Assembly (NCBI GenBank): GCA_047967505.1
Contig: CM106538.1
Direction: 5' to 3' (one strand)
DNA length: 64,000 nucleotides
Origin: Dipteris shenzhenensis
Lineage: Eukaryota; Polypodiophyta; Polypodiopsida; Gleicheniales
Shown here: positions 34,205-46,383 of the stretch, piece by piece
Layout: every line of letters begins with the position of its first letter
Numbering within the stretch: the first letter of the stretch is position 1
Translations under genes and position numbers: made by a program
The notes under the pieces: model-generated
Databases searched by the model: none
What the model was told of the DNA's origin: nothing
Seen by the model: the letters and a program-made list of their open reading frames with translations, nothing else

Positions 34205-34985
34205 TCAATCCCAATTCCTGCACACCAAGCACGTCTCTGAACTTGCGTAGCTTCTCTACGCCCAATGACTTCGTGAATATGTCAGCTACCTGATCCTCTG
34301 TGCTGACATAAACTACACCAATAAGACCTAGTAAAACCTTCTCCCGCACATAGTGATAATGCACCTCAATGTGCTTTGTTCTAGCATGATAGACTGGGTT
34401 ATTTGCCAAGTGTATATTGCTCATGTTGTCACAATAAATGACAACTGGCCCATCTGTAGACTGATGCATATCATAAAGTAGCTTATGCAACCAAGCTATG
34501 TCACATGCAGCCATTGTTGCACCCATGTACTCGGCCTCTGTGCTCGACAAGGCAACTGTAGGCTGTTTCTTGCTGCTCCAAGTGACTGCAGCACTCCCAA
34601 AAGAGAACACATATCCACTGGTAGATCGTCTATTAGAAATACTACCAGCCCAATCAACATCAGTGTATCCATGCAACTGTATCTGAACCCCAATCTCATA
34701 AAATAGTCCATATTGCAATGTGGACTTCACATACCTGAGTATGCGTCTAGTCGCATCCAAATGTGGTTTCCTTGGAGCCTGCATAAACTCACTTACCAAT
34801 CCAACAGCATAGCTCAAATCAGGCCTAGTAATAGTCATATAAATCAAACTTCCTACTATGCATCTGTACATAGTAGGGTCTTCCAAAAGCTCACCTGCAT
34901 CTGCGCTCAACTTCACGTTCTGCTCCGAAGGAACTGAAATAGGCTTACAGCCTGTCATCCCATATTTGGACGGCATGTCCAATCC
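34192..34985 (-). pseudogene. Copia B RNase H domain
   Basis: An open minus-strand frame that in the sequence as read continues into the LTR. It contains YGMTGCKPISVPSEQN, then YRCIVGSLIYMTITRPDLSY, HGYTDVDWAGSISNRRSTSG, VALSSTEAEYMGATMAACDI and NPVYHARTKHIEVHYHYVRE, all intact Copia RNase H and connection motifs with the catalytic acidic residues present. It is in the same frame as RT, separated only by a TAG at 34989-34991. Confidence 0.94.
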
Positions 34986-34988
34986 ATA

Positions 34989-36028
34989 CTACCTTTGCAA
35001 GAGCCGTACCCCACTTGGTGATCTAATCACCTGAATGCCCAAGAAATAATGCAGCTCTCCCAAATCCTTCATCTCAAACTTCTGCTTCAATAGCATTTTC
35101 ACATGAAGGATGTCTTCATCACTATCACCTGTGATGATTAAATCATCAACATAAATGACAAGCAGCATAATACCTTTCTCTATTTTTCTCACATAAAGTG
35201 AGAAATCTGCCTTGGAAATCTGAAAGCTAATAGTGACAAGATACTGTCCTATCTTGTTAGACCATGCTCTAGGTGCTTGCTTCAAGCCATACAAGGCTTT
35301 CTTCAACCTGCAGACAAACTCAAGATGAACAGCATGAACATAACCTGGTGGCTGCTCCATAAAGACCTCTTCTTGCAAATCACCATGCAAGAAGGCATTC
35401 TTTACATCCATCTGATGTAAAGACCATCCCTTTGATGTAGCCATAGCAATGACTGCTCTTATGGTTGCCATCCTTGCAACCGGACTGAATGTTTCTTCAT
35501 AATCAATGCCATATGTCTGTCCATACCCCTTGACAACTAATCTTGCCTTGTATCTGTTCACAAACCCATCTGCATTGTGCTTCACCTTATAAACCCACTC
35601 ACAGCCAATTGCGTTCTTGTCTTTAGGCAAAGGCACTAATTCCCATGTAGCATTTGCTTCCAAGGCATCCATTTCTTCATCCATGGCTTTCTCCCATTTT
35701 TCCTTTCCCATGGCTTGCTCAAAAGAAGTGGGTTCTGGTTCCTGTATCACTTTGACCATATAGGCATAGTGAATGGCTGTAAATCCATCATATTTCGGCC
35801 TATCCACAGGATACCTAGCTTTGGTAGATCTGTGCAAAATAGGCTCACTTCCAGGTGCTCTCAAAACATCCCTGGTCTTCCTTACTCTAGGTGTAACAAC
35901 AGAAGGAATACCCAACTCATCATCAATGCTCTGTTCTGAGCCACTGGATTCACCATCCACATAAGAGTGACCTGCATTCACATCAAACATGGGCTGATCT
36001 ACCTTCTCTTTTCCTTTTCGTGATACCT
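34989..36028 (-). pseudogene. Copia B reverse transcriptase
   Basis: Contains EEMDALEANATWELVPLPKD, then YKARLVVKGYGQTYGIDYEE, FSPVARMATIRAVIAMA, QMDVKNAFLHGDLQEEVFME, LKKALYGLKQAPRAW and the catalytic YVDD (35142-35153, in LLVIYVDDLIITGDSDED). All key blocks are intact over about 330 codons. The frame is bounded by a TAG at 34989-34991 on one side and a TAG near 36029 on the other, both in positions where a sense codon is expected. Confidence 0.95.
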
Positions 36029-36148
36029 ACATACCACTGTCTGCATTTCTTTGAGGAGATTCTCCTGATCTCAATCTGCCTGTCCATGGTGAAGTATGTG
36101 AACCACTGCTAGAGAACACTGCAGGTCCACTAATATTTTTTGTGATTG

Positions 36149-37430
36149 CTACTGTGAATTCTGTGCAGCATTACCATTTTGTGCATCTACATCATCAATC
36201 ACATTTACTGGTTTATACCAGCTGCTCATCTCATAAAAAACAACATCTCTGCTCACTGTAAACTTACGAGTAGAAGGGTTATAGCATCTATACCATTTTT
36301 GCTGTAGAGAATAACCAATAAAGATGCACTTCTCAGCTTTTGGATCCAACTTGGACCTCAACTCATCTGGCACATGAACATAGGTAATGCAACCAAAAAT
36401 TTTCAAATGAGAAATATCTGGTTTCCTACCAGTATACATCTCCTCTGGCGTCATGCCATGTATTGCTATAGTGGGAGTCCTGTTCATTATGTAGACTGCA
36501 GTAGCAACTGGAAAGTCGCCCTTTTTATGGATGATGTGGGCTTTTTCATTTAGCATGGCCCGAGATACCTCTCCAATATGCCTGTTTTTCCTTTCTGCAA
36601 TAATAATCTGGTAGGTCTTTTTCATTTAGCATGGCCCGAGATACCTCTCCAATATGCCTGTTTTTCCTTTCTGCAAGTCCATTTTGTTGGGTATGATTGC
36701 ATGAATATTGCTACTTTATGCCATGCTCCTGCAGGAACCTTGCAAACTCATTTGAGAGGTACTCTCCTCCTCCATCTGACCTTAGGCATTTTATTTGCAG
36801 GCATGTTTCTTTTTCAACCATAGCTTTAAAAGCTTTGAAATGCCCAAACACTTCACTTTTCTTTTTCATAAAATACACCCAAACTTTTATGCTGTAGTCA
36901 TCAATAAAAGTGACAAAATAATGACAGCCTCCAATAGATGTAGCTTTAGTAGTCCACACATCAGAGTGGATTGATTCCAATGGCTTCTTACTCTCTTGAA
37001 CATGCCTAGGAAATGGTTTCCTTGCCTGTTTTCCAAATTGACAGGCTTCACATACCTTATGCATTTCTGCAACCTTGAATTTAGGCAATCCTGCAACAAT
37101 ATTTTCGGCCTGCATTGATTTAAGTCGCTGTACATTAACATGACCAATGCGTTTATGCTAGATATCAATATCTGTAACTACACCGGTCCCATGTGCAAAC
37201 GTTGCTGCACTCAATTCAGGCATGTCCGCATCCAACGCAAACATTCTGCCCTTCTTCTTGCCTTTTGCTATCAAGCGACCGTTATTTTTCATATCCTCAA
37301 CAAAGCATCCATGAGGATTAAATCTTTTTGCTATCAAGCGACTGTTATTTTTCATATCCTCAACAAAGCATCCATGAGGATTAAATCTGACCTGCAAGCC
37401 TTGCTCAACCATTTGACCAACAGAAACCAA
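36149..37430 (-). pseudogene. Copia B integrase
   Basis: The zinc-binding start is at 37020-37115 (HKVCEACQFGKQARKPFPRH). Catalytic blocks are LESIHSDVWTTKA (first Asp), YFVTFIDDYSIKVWVYFMKK, and LRSDGGGEYLSNEFARFLQE (second Asp and neighbourhood). Then, after a TAG at 36711-36713, LAERKNRHIGEVSRAMLNEK and PTIAIHGMTPEEMYTGRKPD through to VVFYEM. Two duplications disturb it: 76 bp (36541 and 36617, repeating the KNRHIGEVSRAML segment) and 63 bp (37263 and 37326, repeating 21 residues RFNPHGCFVEDMKNN-S/G in frame). Confidence 0.93.
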
Positions 37431-37486
37431 GTTCTTGGTGATATTCAGGACATGAAATACATCAGACAGGTTTTCTTTTTTCCATC

Positions 37487-37693
37487 CTACATAGACAAAG
37501 GAATTTTACCAATCTGCACAATAGGATGCGCAGTATCATCACCAGTCTCCACAAATCCTGGTCTTTCCATTTTCCTTGCATCCTGCATCCATTCTGCATG
37601 ACCTGTCATGTGGTTTGACGCACCTGAGTCAACATACCACACATCATTGCTTTCTTCTGCACTTGTCATAGGATTGGTCATGTGCTGCACCAT
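37487..37693 (-). pseudogene. Copia B protease
   Basis: The frame reads DVWYVDSGASNHMTGHAEWM followed by PGFVETGDDTAHPIVQIGKI. The DSGA active site is intact. The downstream pre-integrase part is reached after a frame break near 37480. Confidence 0.9.
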
Positions 37694-37739
37694 AAATAGA
37701 AGCTCATTTCTGTCATCACCCTGTCTACTAGAAGATGCA

Positions 37740-38640
37740 TAATTCCCTTACTGCAACTTTCCATTCATGATGTCATTTTGCTTTTAATAGCAGTCTTTAG
37801 CCATATGATCCATTTTACCATAGTAGTAGCATTCAACATTGCTGTTTGCATTTTGGCCTCTCTACCATCCACCACGACCTCTTTGGCTCCCCCTGCCTCT
37901 AGAGTTACCATGTCCTCCTCCATAAGACTGGTTTTCTTGAGTTTGCTGCATATTCTGATTTCTAGCACGGCGTCCAGATCGGCCTGCTCTACCTTTGCCT
38001 CTACCTCTTCCAGCATTTGAGTAGAAGACAGTTTCTTTTGAAGTTCCTCCTGAACAAGATGCACCACCATTTCTCTGCTCTTCAGAAATTAGAAGAGAAA
38101 ACAACTCAAAATCAGGAAATTTTTCACGGATGGCAATGGATGTCCGGAACTATGCATAATCCTTTCCTAGACCATTCAAGGTCACAGAAATTAAATCATC
38201 ATCTTCCACTGGCGACCCAATGGAAGCAAGTGCATCCGCAATCTTCTTCACCTTCATGTGGTAGTCATTGATGCTCATATTTTCTCTCTGCACATTATGT
38301 AACTCCTGCTTGAGCTGCATTTCCTGGCTTGCGTATTTGTGCTATACATTTTTGCCAAAGTATCCCATGCCTCCTTTGGCGTACTTGCATCCTGAATATG
38401 CACAATCATAGATTCTGAAATACTGATAAATAGCCAATACATAACTTTTTTGGCTCTCTCATGCCATCCTTTAAATGCCTGCATTTCTTGTTGATTGGTA
38501 ACATTTGGAAGAACTAGTTCTTCTTCATTTCCTGTAATGAACTCCCAATAGCCTTTTTCCATAAGGAAATTCGTCATTCTAAACTTCCATGCTTGGAAGT
38601 TTTCTTGTCAAGCTTTTCAGTGACAATCTGTGAAAGATAA
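37740..38640 (-). pseudogene. Copia B gag
   Basis: Starts near 38600 with KAWKFRMTNFLMEKGYWEF-like sequence and TPKEAWDTLAKMYSTNTQA (38275-38577). A frame shift follows at about 38310, then HMKVKKIADALASVGSPVED and a basic Gly/Arg-rich region (37862-38000). Near 37790-37830 the zinc knuckle reads CYYYGKMDHMAKDC: the second Cys of CX2CX4HX4C is Tyr, a one-base change that should weaken zinc binding. Confidence 0.88.
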
Positions 38641-39180
38641 TCAGACACCATTACAGAACACTACAAAATATTCTGTCAGTGCAAAAAACACATCTTCTAC
38701 CTGTCAAGGGCAAATCTGCAAAACTGATGAAAGTGGTATTTGACCACACAATCACTTCCTAGTGACGATTTTACATGAACAGGAAATAAGGATGATTCTG
38801 TAACTCCCAATATCTCTGTGCATAGGTATACGATGCAATTTATGTGACAACTTTTCACTGACCTGCAGAACAATGGTCACACAGCAAAAACAAGGCCTTT
38901 TTCTGAGTGCTTGCGGAGAACTTCCGCCTCCAAAATGGGCCCTGAAATGGTCTCAAATCAAAAAAATACAGTCACCCAGGGCTTTGCCCTATCCCCCAGC
39001 ATATACTGCCCTCTCACCACACTGCAAAGGGCGTCTCAATCTAAGACAATGCACTCTTGCACTTTCCGGCTGTGCTACCTACAGAGATTTGCTCCCAAAC
39101 TCGAAAAAGGAAAGCAACACTGGTCCTCTTACCAGGACACTGCGAACTTGGTTTGCTTTCTTGAGCTCCTTACCACAAAC

Positions 39181-39195
39181 CAGGCTCTAATACCA
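39181..39195 (-). promoter_or_regulatory. Primer-binding site of Copia B (tRNA-iMet type)
   Basis: On the minus strand TGGTATTAGAGCCTG follows the 5' LTR end CTTCACA with no gap. It has one mismatch to TGGTATCAGAGCC. Confidence 0.92.
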
Positions 39196-39547
39196 TGTGA
39201 AGATAGTGGGAGAGAAGGAAGGAGTCTCACTTGTGGCTTTCTCACATACATAATGGGGGAATACACACAAAGATGGAGGCTGAAAACAGTTTTTCTCTTC
39301 TTATTTGTGAAAGCCAAAAGAACTATAGTACAAAGAAATAGAAGAACCCTATATGTGGGTCTCAAATCAAACTCAGCTAACTAAGGTGGCATTCTAACTG
39401 AGCCACGAACTAGAGTACATAAGGATAGCTGTCATCTAGCTATTATTCATGGGCGGTGTACCAACCGCATGTGCAGGTAACAAGTCGGTGACATAAATTC
39501 ACAACGGTCACCCTGGCATATCACGAGTGGAGCTCGATATCTCAACA
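39196..39547 (-). repeat. 5' LTR of Copia B
   Basis: Begins TGTGAAGATAGTGGG and ends TATCTCAACA on the plus strand. It would hold the element's promoter. Confidence 0.96.
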
Positions 39548-39777
39548 CTGCCCTCTTTCCAGTTGCCTAGTAACTCAAAACCAGATCCAAGCACGCTCAT
39601 GGGTGCAGTACTGAATGAATGCATACCCAAAGGTCGGCCCAATATAGACGGCCCAGCGTGCGTAAAAGCAGGAAACTGTGAGCCAAAAGGTGGCCTTGTA
39701 TCTATCAAGAAAGTTCTCTGCGGCACAGAAAAAGCATCACCCAAATCAGTGTAATCCCCAGGGAGGGTTGCCTCCAT
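39548..39777 (-). pseudogene. Chromovirus gag-like region, part 1
   Basis: An ATG-initiated minus-strand frame MEATLPGDYTDLGDAFSVPQ continues through GPSILGRPLGMHSFSTAPMS to LLGNWKEG at the Copia B boundary. It should join part 2 at 33839. It is Pro/Ser/Gly-rich, without a recognised domain; assignment to gag rests on its position. Confidence 0.5.
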
Positions 39778-39960
39778 AGACCATAGGTGGGTCTAAAATT
39801 GGGATTTGGATTTTACTACATAGGATTTGAGCGAAATGGGCAACCTGGCAAGGCCATTGAAGATATGGAGGAGAGGACCCCTTAAGTAGGCACGGGAGAA
39901 GATGCAAGAAGGCACCAACAAGATGCTAGAAAAAGCTAGAGGAAGCATCACGTAGGTTAA

Positions 39961-42900
39961 TCGCCCTTCAGCAATGTGCCCTTAATCTTTTTTCCATGCA
40001 CTTACGCTTAGGTTATTTTTTTCAATCAGCGCTGCGGCTACTAATACTAATGCAATTTTTTGAACATCATGGGGACCTATAGAAGTCTCTACTTTTGCCA
40101 TAAAATATCACTTTGGAAATTTTCTTTTGATAGTATCTCGTATATGTTTAAAAAGAATTATTGCCAACACTCTATTAGGTCCCACTGCCTAATCTTACAT
40201 TTATCGAAGTCCTTAAACTCCAAGGAGATAGTAGTGCATGTTTCGCATCCTTCACTAAATACATTTATATCATGAAGTCGGTTTTATGGAGGTTTTGTAG
40301 CCCATATACGCACGCGCGTTCACGTGCAAGAAAACAGGTGCCTTGTTATGGTTAAGCAAGCAGGGCCAATAGTCACCATAGGCTTTAAGTTCTAAAGTAA
40401 TCAAGTGCATAAATTATTAAAAACTATAGGAGTGGGCTTCAATGATCCAAATAAGAGGTGTTCTTCAATCCCTTGAATGTACTCATAAGGCAAGGTAGTG
40501 AGTAATTTAAAATCAGTATTTGTAGTTCAAATGTATCATATTCCCTTGATTAATGTGTCCTTTTGTCAATATCATTAACCGATGTGAAATTAGAGCTATT
40601 TAATTTCAATTCTACATGTTCTAACATAATTCTCTGGAAAAAACAATGTTGTATAGAGGCAAATTTGTCCACAGAGATGATTAACATTTAACAATAGCTC
40701 TTCAATCTCATCATTAATTTCCATATTCAACTCATAAGTCTTATCCAACTGTTTCTTTTTCTTGTAGATCTCAAGTAATGTTGCATAGGTAAAACTTTCA
40801 AAGGATGTATCTAGCTCATTATTGAAATGGCCATAGGTGTCGATCTTCCACATTAATAGAAAGAATGCATCCATCACTGATTCTCAAGCATAAAAGGTCA
40901 CAATTTTTACTAGGTTTATGATTGAGCTCTTTGTTAGCATTTCTCTTACTATTGCATTTTTTACAATTGATAGATCTAATGTTTTGGGGATTCCACTTCA
41001 GTCAAGATGGAGCTCCCAAGCCAAAGTGCAAAGTGGTGGGATGGGGATCCCAAGAAAAGAACATGAAGGAGAGCTAGTTGAAGGGATGGGCGGACCCGTG
41101 AGTGGATGAATCCACATCATGGCCAATTTGGAGGTGGCAAGGCCAAGCCATGCATTAAGGCCACCAAAACCATGCTCCTAGGTGCTAAAAGACAAATATA
41201 AGAGATGCTATAGGTGCATCTCAACCATTAGCATCAATAATATGTGAAGCTGGTAGGTAGATCCAAAAGACTTCAAGCCAAAACAATCATCGAGGCTTGT
41301 GCCATTACATGTACTAACCTGCGGGTCAACCCATCAAAAGAAGGATTCCACCACCAGCCTTGCACAAAGGATACCTCAAGGCAAAATCTATCAGCGTAGA
41401 CCCATATGATGTAAAGGCACTTTCTCTTCTAACAACACAAGATGAACCATTGTAAATGCAATGAGTAGTACCTTTGCAAATGTCATATGAAAGTCTTGTG
41501 CATGAGGAACGAGAGTCCTAAGTTTTAGGATCATTCTTATTACTACACAAGTATACTCGACTATGTAGAGTGCAACACTGAGCTATTGTATCCATGCTAT
41601 TTTGGGCTAAGTAATAGAAAAGCTTTTGAAATACAATGATTGCATACCTTCCTTCCATCTTTCTTTAAGCATTCACTTTGTCCAAGTTATGGATCTTTGA
41701 AACATTGTAGCTCAAAATCTATAACTCAAAATCAAGCATGGTTTGTCATATAGAGAGAGAAAAGTTCAAAGCAATGATAACAATTGTTTGAAAGTATAAT
41801 GAACGTAACATTTTTACAAAAATCATTGTATTTGTATACCTTTGTATTCTTTGCAATATATAAGTGGGTGAGATGTTTTAATTCAGTAGCTCATTCACTT
41901 TATGTGGTAAAGCATCAATCTTTTGCATCTTTGAATTCATACTTTACTCGAGTGTGACTAGCCAATATATTCCAAAAGGTCCAAGAACATGAATTTTTAA
42001 GTTAAAATTCACATGAAGCACCCAAAAAAAATCATCTAATGAGTTATCCAAGTGAAATAACGATAATTTGATGCACAAGATTTCATTGGCTACTTGGAAT
42101 GTAGCTATTCAATCTCTACCTCCATCCCTCCCCCTCTCCTTATTGGCTAATTCAATGTAGTATTGTCAATGATCCCCTCACTTAATTCACCTAGTGGTCA
42201 TGATACTAAAAATACCATGATTCCTTTGAATAGCTTCAATATTTCCATAGAATATAGCATGGACATCATTGACACCCTCATACATGTGTCTCTACTTCCA
42301 CATGCATAGATTTGCAACTAGTTATATAAGGGATCAACTGTTGGTTTCATCTTTGCATTCAATCCATTTCCACATACCCTTCTCCACCAAATTCCTTAGA
42401 AAGCAATGTTGAGACCATGATAATCTACCTAGAAATCTATAAATATATCCCTTAGCAACCCACAAGGCCAAATAGCCTTTGACTTTGCTCCTAGATGTTG
42501 TTCTATAAATTTGGATTGCTTCTTTCTCAATTGTAAGTACCTTCAATTACTTGTTGCAATGTGAGCACATCCCAGATATACTCGTGATTTCTACATGAAA
42601 TGGAATTTGAATGTCTCATCGATTGAAGTAGGTCATTAGTGTATGTTGTTTTGGCATGGATCATATCTATACCTTTGGAAAGAGAAATAAAAAACACAAG
42701 TCTAAGAAAGGACATCGACGACCCAATAGATGCTTATTGATTCACTTCTAATGACTCCTAATGTCTATGTTATTGGTGCTATTCTGATATTGAGCATAAG
42801 TACAAAAGGAGGAAGAAACAAAGAAACACAATGAAGAATAGTGATCCATCAACCTTAGACTCCACACTCCTTTCCACTCCACCCTTCTTTCCCTTAAACT

Positions 42901-43070
42901 GACTAACAAGCTTTCTCAAAGAAAAACTTGGGGGATCTATTTAGAATCAATAAAATCTAGCCTATGCATCTTAGGCTATGATTAAGAAAAGTTATAGCTT
43001 GCATACAAAAAAATTGATGGTAATTTACATGAATACTTTAAGTTGGTGGCCTAAGTCATGTCATACCCTT
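39961..43070. other. Gene-poor sequence
   Basis: About 3 kb of AT-rich DNA with only short frames. The frame 40596-40877 (minus; TSFESFTYATLLEIYKKKKQ) is coding-like in composition but matches nothing I recognise. No repeat or RNA gene seen. Confidence 0.5.
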
Positions 43071-44415
43071 GTCAGTGGTATTTTCCTCTTAATCGCTGGG
43101 TGCTTGAGGGTACACTTAAAGTAGTAGTTGGAGTAGCACTTGAAGTAATCGTGAGTTTCCCTTGGGAGATAAAAATAGATTCCCCCTCTAGATGAAGGGA
43201 GCCCAGGTCAGCAAAGTCTAATATGACTTGGCTCCTCAATGATCGGGAAACTATGTCATAATCCGGAGCCTGCATTAGAAAGGTTGCATAGAACTCCCCT
43301 AGGTAAACTCAAGATTGTACAATTGTCCCTGCAAGGTGATATCCTACATCAGCAAGGTCCCTAACATAGAGGTCCTCAATGGTAGATCAAACTTTAAATG
43401 CACTCTTTAGTGTTTGAATCACCAAAGAAACCTCCTTAGTGATGGTCCTGACCAAAGCTAAATGGGACTTCAAATCTTGATCCTTCCAATCCTTGAGCTC
43501 CTCCTAAACCTCATCCTCCTGGGTCAACATCCTAGTTGATTGAGCTCTAGGGATGCCCAGCAAGCTTCCACTCAAAGCGCTATAAAAGCTACCATAATCC
43601 TTTATGGACAAACCATATTTTCATGTTGGGCCTCTAGCGGGCATAATTTGAGCTATCAAGCTTGTCCTCCTTGTGCTCATACATGGGGGACCCATGGAGC
43701 TATTCTAAATCTCATACTCCTACTAGTCATCCTAGCAAACATAATCCTCAAGGAAAAGAAAACGAGATACAAGACAAAAGGAGAGTGTGAGGACAAATGG
43801 CCTTGATGACATCTACAACAAACACTCTATTCGATCTCCACAATCCTTAGTAGGCTGCTGCAAACAACTACCTTTATCCTTTGCCTCTTGGACTAGGGGC
43901 CAACCCTACTAGGCTAGGCTTGCAATGAGCAAACTACCTTGAAGTAATCCCACAAGTGATTGTGGGCATATAGCTCCAAGGTGATACCTAGGACTAGAAT
44001 GGATAGTCGCTAAGGGCTACCTAGGAGAGCCGTTGCAAATTGTCCTCAAGCACGCCTGGTACACCGTTCTACAGAGTACCCTAAATCACACCTCAAACAC
44101 CTACTGCTAGTTGCCTTGATAAGAACTGCATCACCATACTAGAAACCTAAGAAAATTGTCCCAAATAGTTGCGATAAATTAGGATTCAAGGGGCAAAAAA
44201 GCCAACCTGATGGCTTGAGCATTGGAGGGTCAAATTGTGCACAAAAATTGCCTCTTGGGAGTGCCTTAGTGTGAGAATTGGTTGTAGCAAAAGAGCAAAC
44301 AATAGTAGCAAAACAAAGAAACCTCAAAAGCATCAAATAGTAGCTCAATCCTATGCTACAATGCCTTCATCAAGCACATGATATTCCTGCCTCCCTTGGT
44401 CAACCTAGCCTACCT
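43071..44415 (-). pseudogene. Internal region of an unclassified minus-strand LTR element
   Basis: Left of the primer site at 44419-44430 the minus strand shows coding-like but broken sequence: DLKSHLALVRTITKEVSLVI, then STIEDLYVRDLADVGYHLAG, and MQAPDYDIVSRSLRSQVILD (43072-43275), each separated by TAG or TGA. No protease, RT or integrase motif is visible. It may be the gag or leader of a non-autonomous element. Confidence 0.4.
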
Positions 44416-44418
44416 AGG

Positions 44419-44430
44419 CATCTGATACCA
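44419..44430 (-). promoter_or_regulatory. Primer-binding site (tRNA-iMet type)
   Basis: On the minus strand TGGTATCAGATG follows the LTR end CTCTCACA without a gap. Confidence 0.75.
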
Positions 44431-44998
44431 TGTGAGAGTAGAGTGCAGAGCAGAATCATGCGCATTAGAAAGAGAGATAGAGAATCTGCATAGATAAAGA
44501 CAATGGAAACTATATATATAGCATGGGAATCTAACCAAAGAGGAGAGAAATGCTCCAGAATTATTGCTAAGCAATGGAGCGAGTAAGGCTATTAATAGCG
44601 TGCCAAGTAGGCCAACCTAGTCATAGTGTGTAAGCCTGTGTAAGCCAACCGTACGGTTAGCCAATCGACTCCAGAAGTACAATCTGCACAGATAGAGGTA
44701 GTGGCACATATATATATGGAAAGGGAATACAATCAAAGAGGAGGAGAGAAATGCTCTAGAATTAGCACTACACAATGGAGTGAACAAGGCTATAAATAGC
44801 CTACCAAATAGACTGACCCAAGGACAACACATAAGCCGACCCTAGGTCAGTCAATCGACTAGGCTAGTCGGTTGAATTGACCTCTTAGTTAGTGTAACTT
44901 GACTAGAGTTAGGGCCATAAATGGCCTAGCCAACTAGCCCTAGAGTCTAGGACATACAGCCCCCCAATAGCCTTAGAAAAGGCCTCCATACCCTAACA
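44431..44998 (-). repeat. 5' LTR of an unclassified minus-strand element
   Basis: Starts TGTGAGAGTAGAG and probably ends CCCTAACA on the plus strand (568 bp). It contains a degenerate ~198-bp tandem repeat (tctgca-agata at 44485 and 44683; agaggagagaaatgct in both units) with TATATATA tracts. No partner LTR found. Confidence 0.6.
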
Positions 44999-46383
44999 TA
45001 AATAAGTTTAGCAGCAGTCACACTCACAAAATAGCCCTCACTCACTATCAGATGCACATAACTCAATACAAGAACATAGTGGCATTCGTAATACCTCCAA
45101 GAAAGATGCTACCCACGTACATCATTGACCTCCTTAGGCTAATCAAAAAATCATTGGCAACTATCCTCACTAAGTCATGCTTGATGTGGGTGCATCTAAT
45201 GGGCATATATTGAGCGGACCAACAAAGAAGTGGACCAAGATCCAAGCAACCACTAAACTCATCCAAGTAAAATTTGCACACGAAGGTATCATCTGCTTGG
45301 ATGTGATGCACATGATCCTGTAGTGGAAGGAGGAACTTACTCTTGTCAACCCAAAGCCATATTCTAGGATACAAACCCCATTGCCCTCTCCATCCTCTCT
45401 AATCCAACCATGATCATAGGTAGCATGGTACAACCAACCCTTGACAATGTTAATTATTGTCACAGTTTTACTTGTAAAAGGGTCTCATAAAAAATTTTTG
45501 ACAAAATTATAGATTAAATTAAAAAAGGGTGGTCTAGACCCAATGAGAGAGCTAGAGCCTAAAGAAGTCATCAAGAGTGTCTTGGTTGTATATGCCTTGT
45601 GCTAGGTTGTAACGTGTATCCACACATAGGGAGCCTCAACACAAATTATCTAGTGTTTGTATCCAGTCTAGAGCGCTATGTTTCTAACACAACTTGTTGA
45701 CATTTCCTTCAATATCTAGTTTTATACTTTTAGTTTTCATCCCTCACGTGTTTTCATATGTTTATGACCATGCTATAGCAACCTTATTAGTACATTGATG
45801 TTAGGGTTGGCTTCCAATGGTCCAAGTTTCATTTTGGACTACCAAACTTTCCATCTCTGACTTTTTGAATAGGAAAATTGTAAATCTATCCCCTCATCCT
45901 TTTTTGGTGGTCTAAGGATGCTTGGCTCTTCAACTGAGAGTGGTAAACAAAAAGCAAGAATGAGTTGAAGAAAACTCCATAACATATACATAATAGCAAT
46001 AGGCAAGGAAGGTGGTGAGGTCCCCACATACATGTAATCTGTTGATTCAATGTGTTACGAGTACGAAATGTTCAGCAATATCATTTGCTACCTTTGTTAT
46101 GGGACATTGGATGGACTTTAATATATCTTACACAATTGATTGGTGGCAAACTTAGGTTGCTATATTTAATATTTGATGAGCCTTGACAACCCTCCATCTA
46201 GATAATCTGAGTCAACTTCCATTATGATTGCTCCCATGCATAGTGTGAGTAATTGGGTTGGTCCAATTCTGAATAATGATTGCATAAGAGATCTAAGTTT
46301 CTTGTTGAGGTGGAAGTGTTATTTGAGTGACTGCATACTAGTTGGACTTATTTGGTTAGGATAGGGTAGTTGAATGTTCAGCT
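44999..46383. other. Gene-poor; one coding-like minus-strand frame
   Basis: The 45063-45374 minus frame reads YPRIWLWVDKSKFLLPLQDH and CTHIKHDLVRIVANDFLISL. I do not recognise a family. Nothing else seen. Confidence 0.4.

Larger units (their letters stand above)
33840..39547 (-). mobile_element. Ty1/Copia LTR retrotransposon B, complete, nested
   Basis: 5708 bp on the minus strand, with two 352-bp LTRs (33840-34191 and 39196-39547). CTGCC target duplications flank it at 33835-33839 and 39548-39552. A primer site abuts the 5' LTR and a purine tract abuts the 3' LTR. Gag, protease, integrase, RT and RNase H follow in Copia order. I count about 19 differences between the LTRs (~5%), mostly transitions. 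The coding frame is long but broken by several TAG codons, one gag frame shift and two short tandem duplications. It inserted into the chromovirus after that element was in place. Confidence 0.96.
29389..39960 (-). mobile_element. Chromovirus (Ty3/Gypsy) remnant with nested Copia B
   Basis: A minus-strand Gypsy element. From left to right on the plus strand: 3' LTR fragment, integrase with C-terminal chromodomain, RNase H, RT, then a gag-like region that stops at 33839 and resumes at 39548. The gap is filled exactly by Copia element B, which is flanked by CTGCC repeats. RT directly before integrase (in element order) is the Gypsy order. A chromodomain-like segment (ERIMGFRDHV, then NKIYVEYLIK) places it among chromoviruses. 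Two tandem duplications (797 and 488 bp), loss of the protease and of the N-terminal RT, and many stops show that it is dead. No 5' LTR is found to the right; similarity fades by about 39960, and that edge is approximate. Confidence 0.88.

Noticed and set aside
45063-45463. Two overlapping minus-strand frames of about 100 codons as a gene
   Set aside because: Coding-like composition but no start context, domain or repeat support; left as an unexplained stretch.
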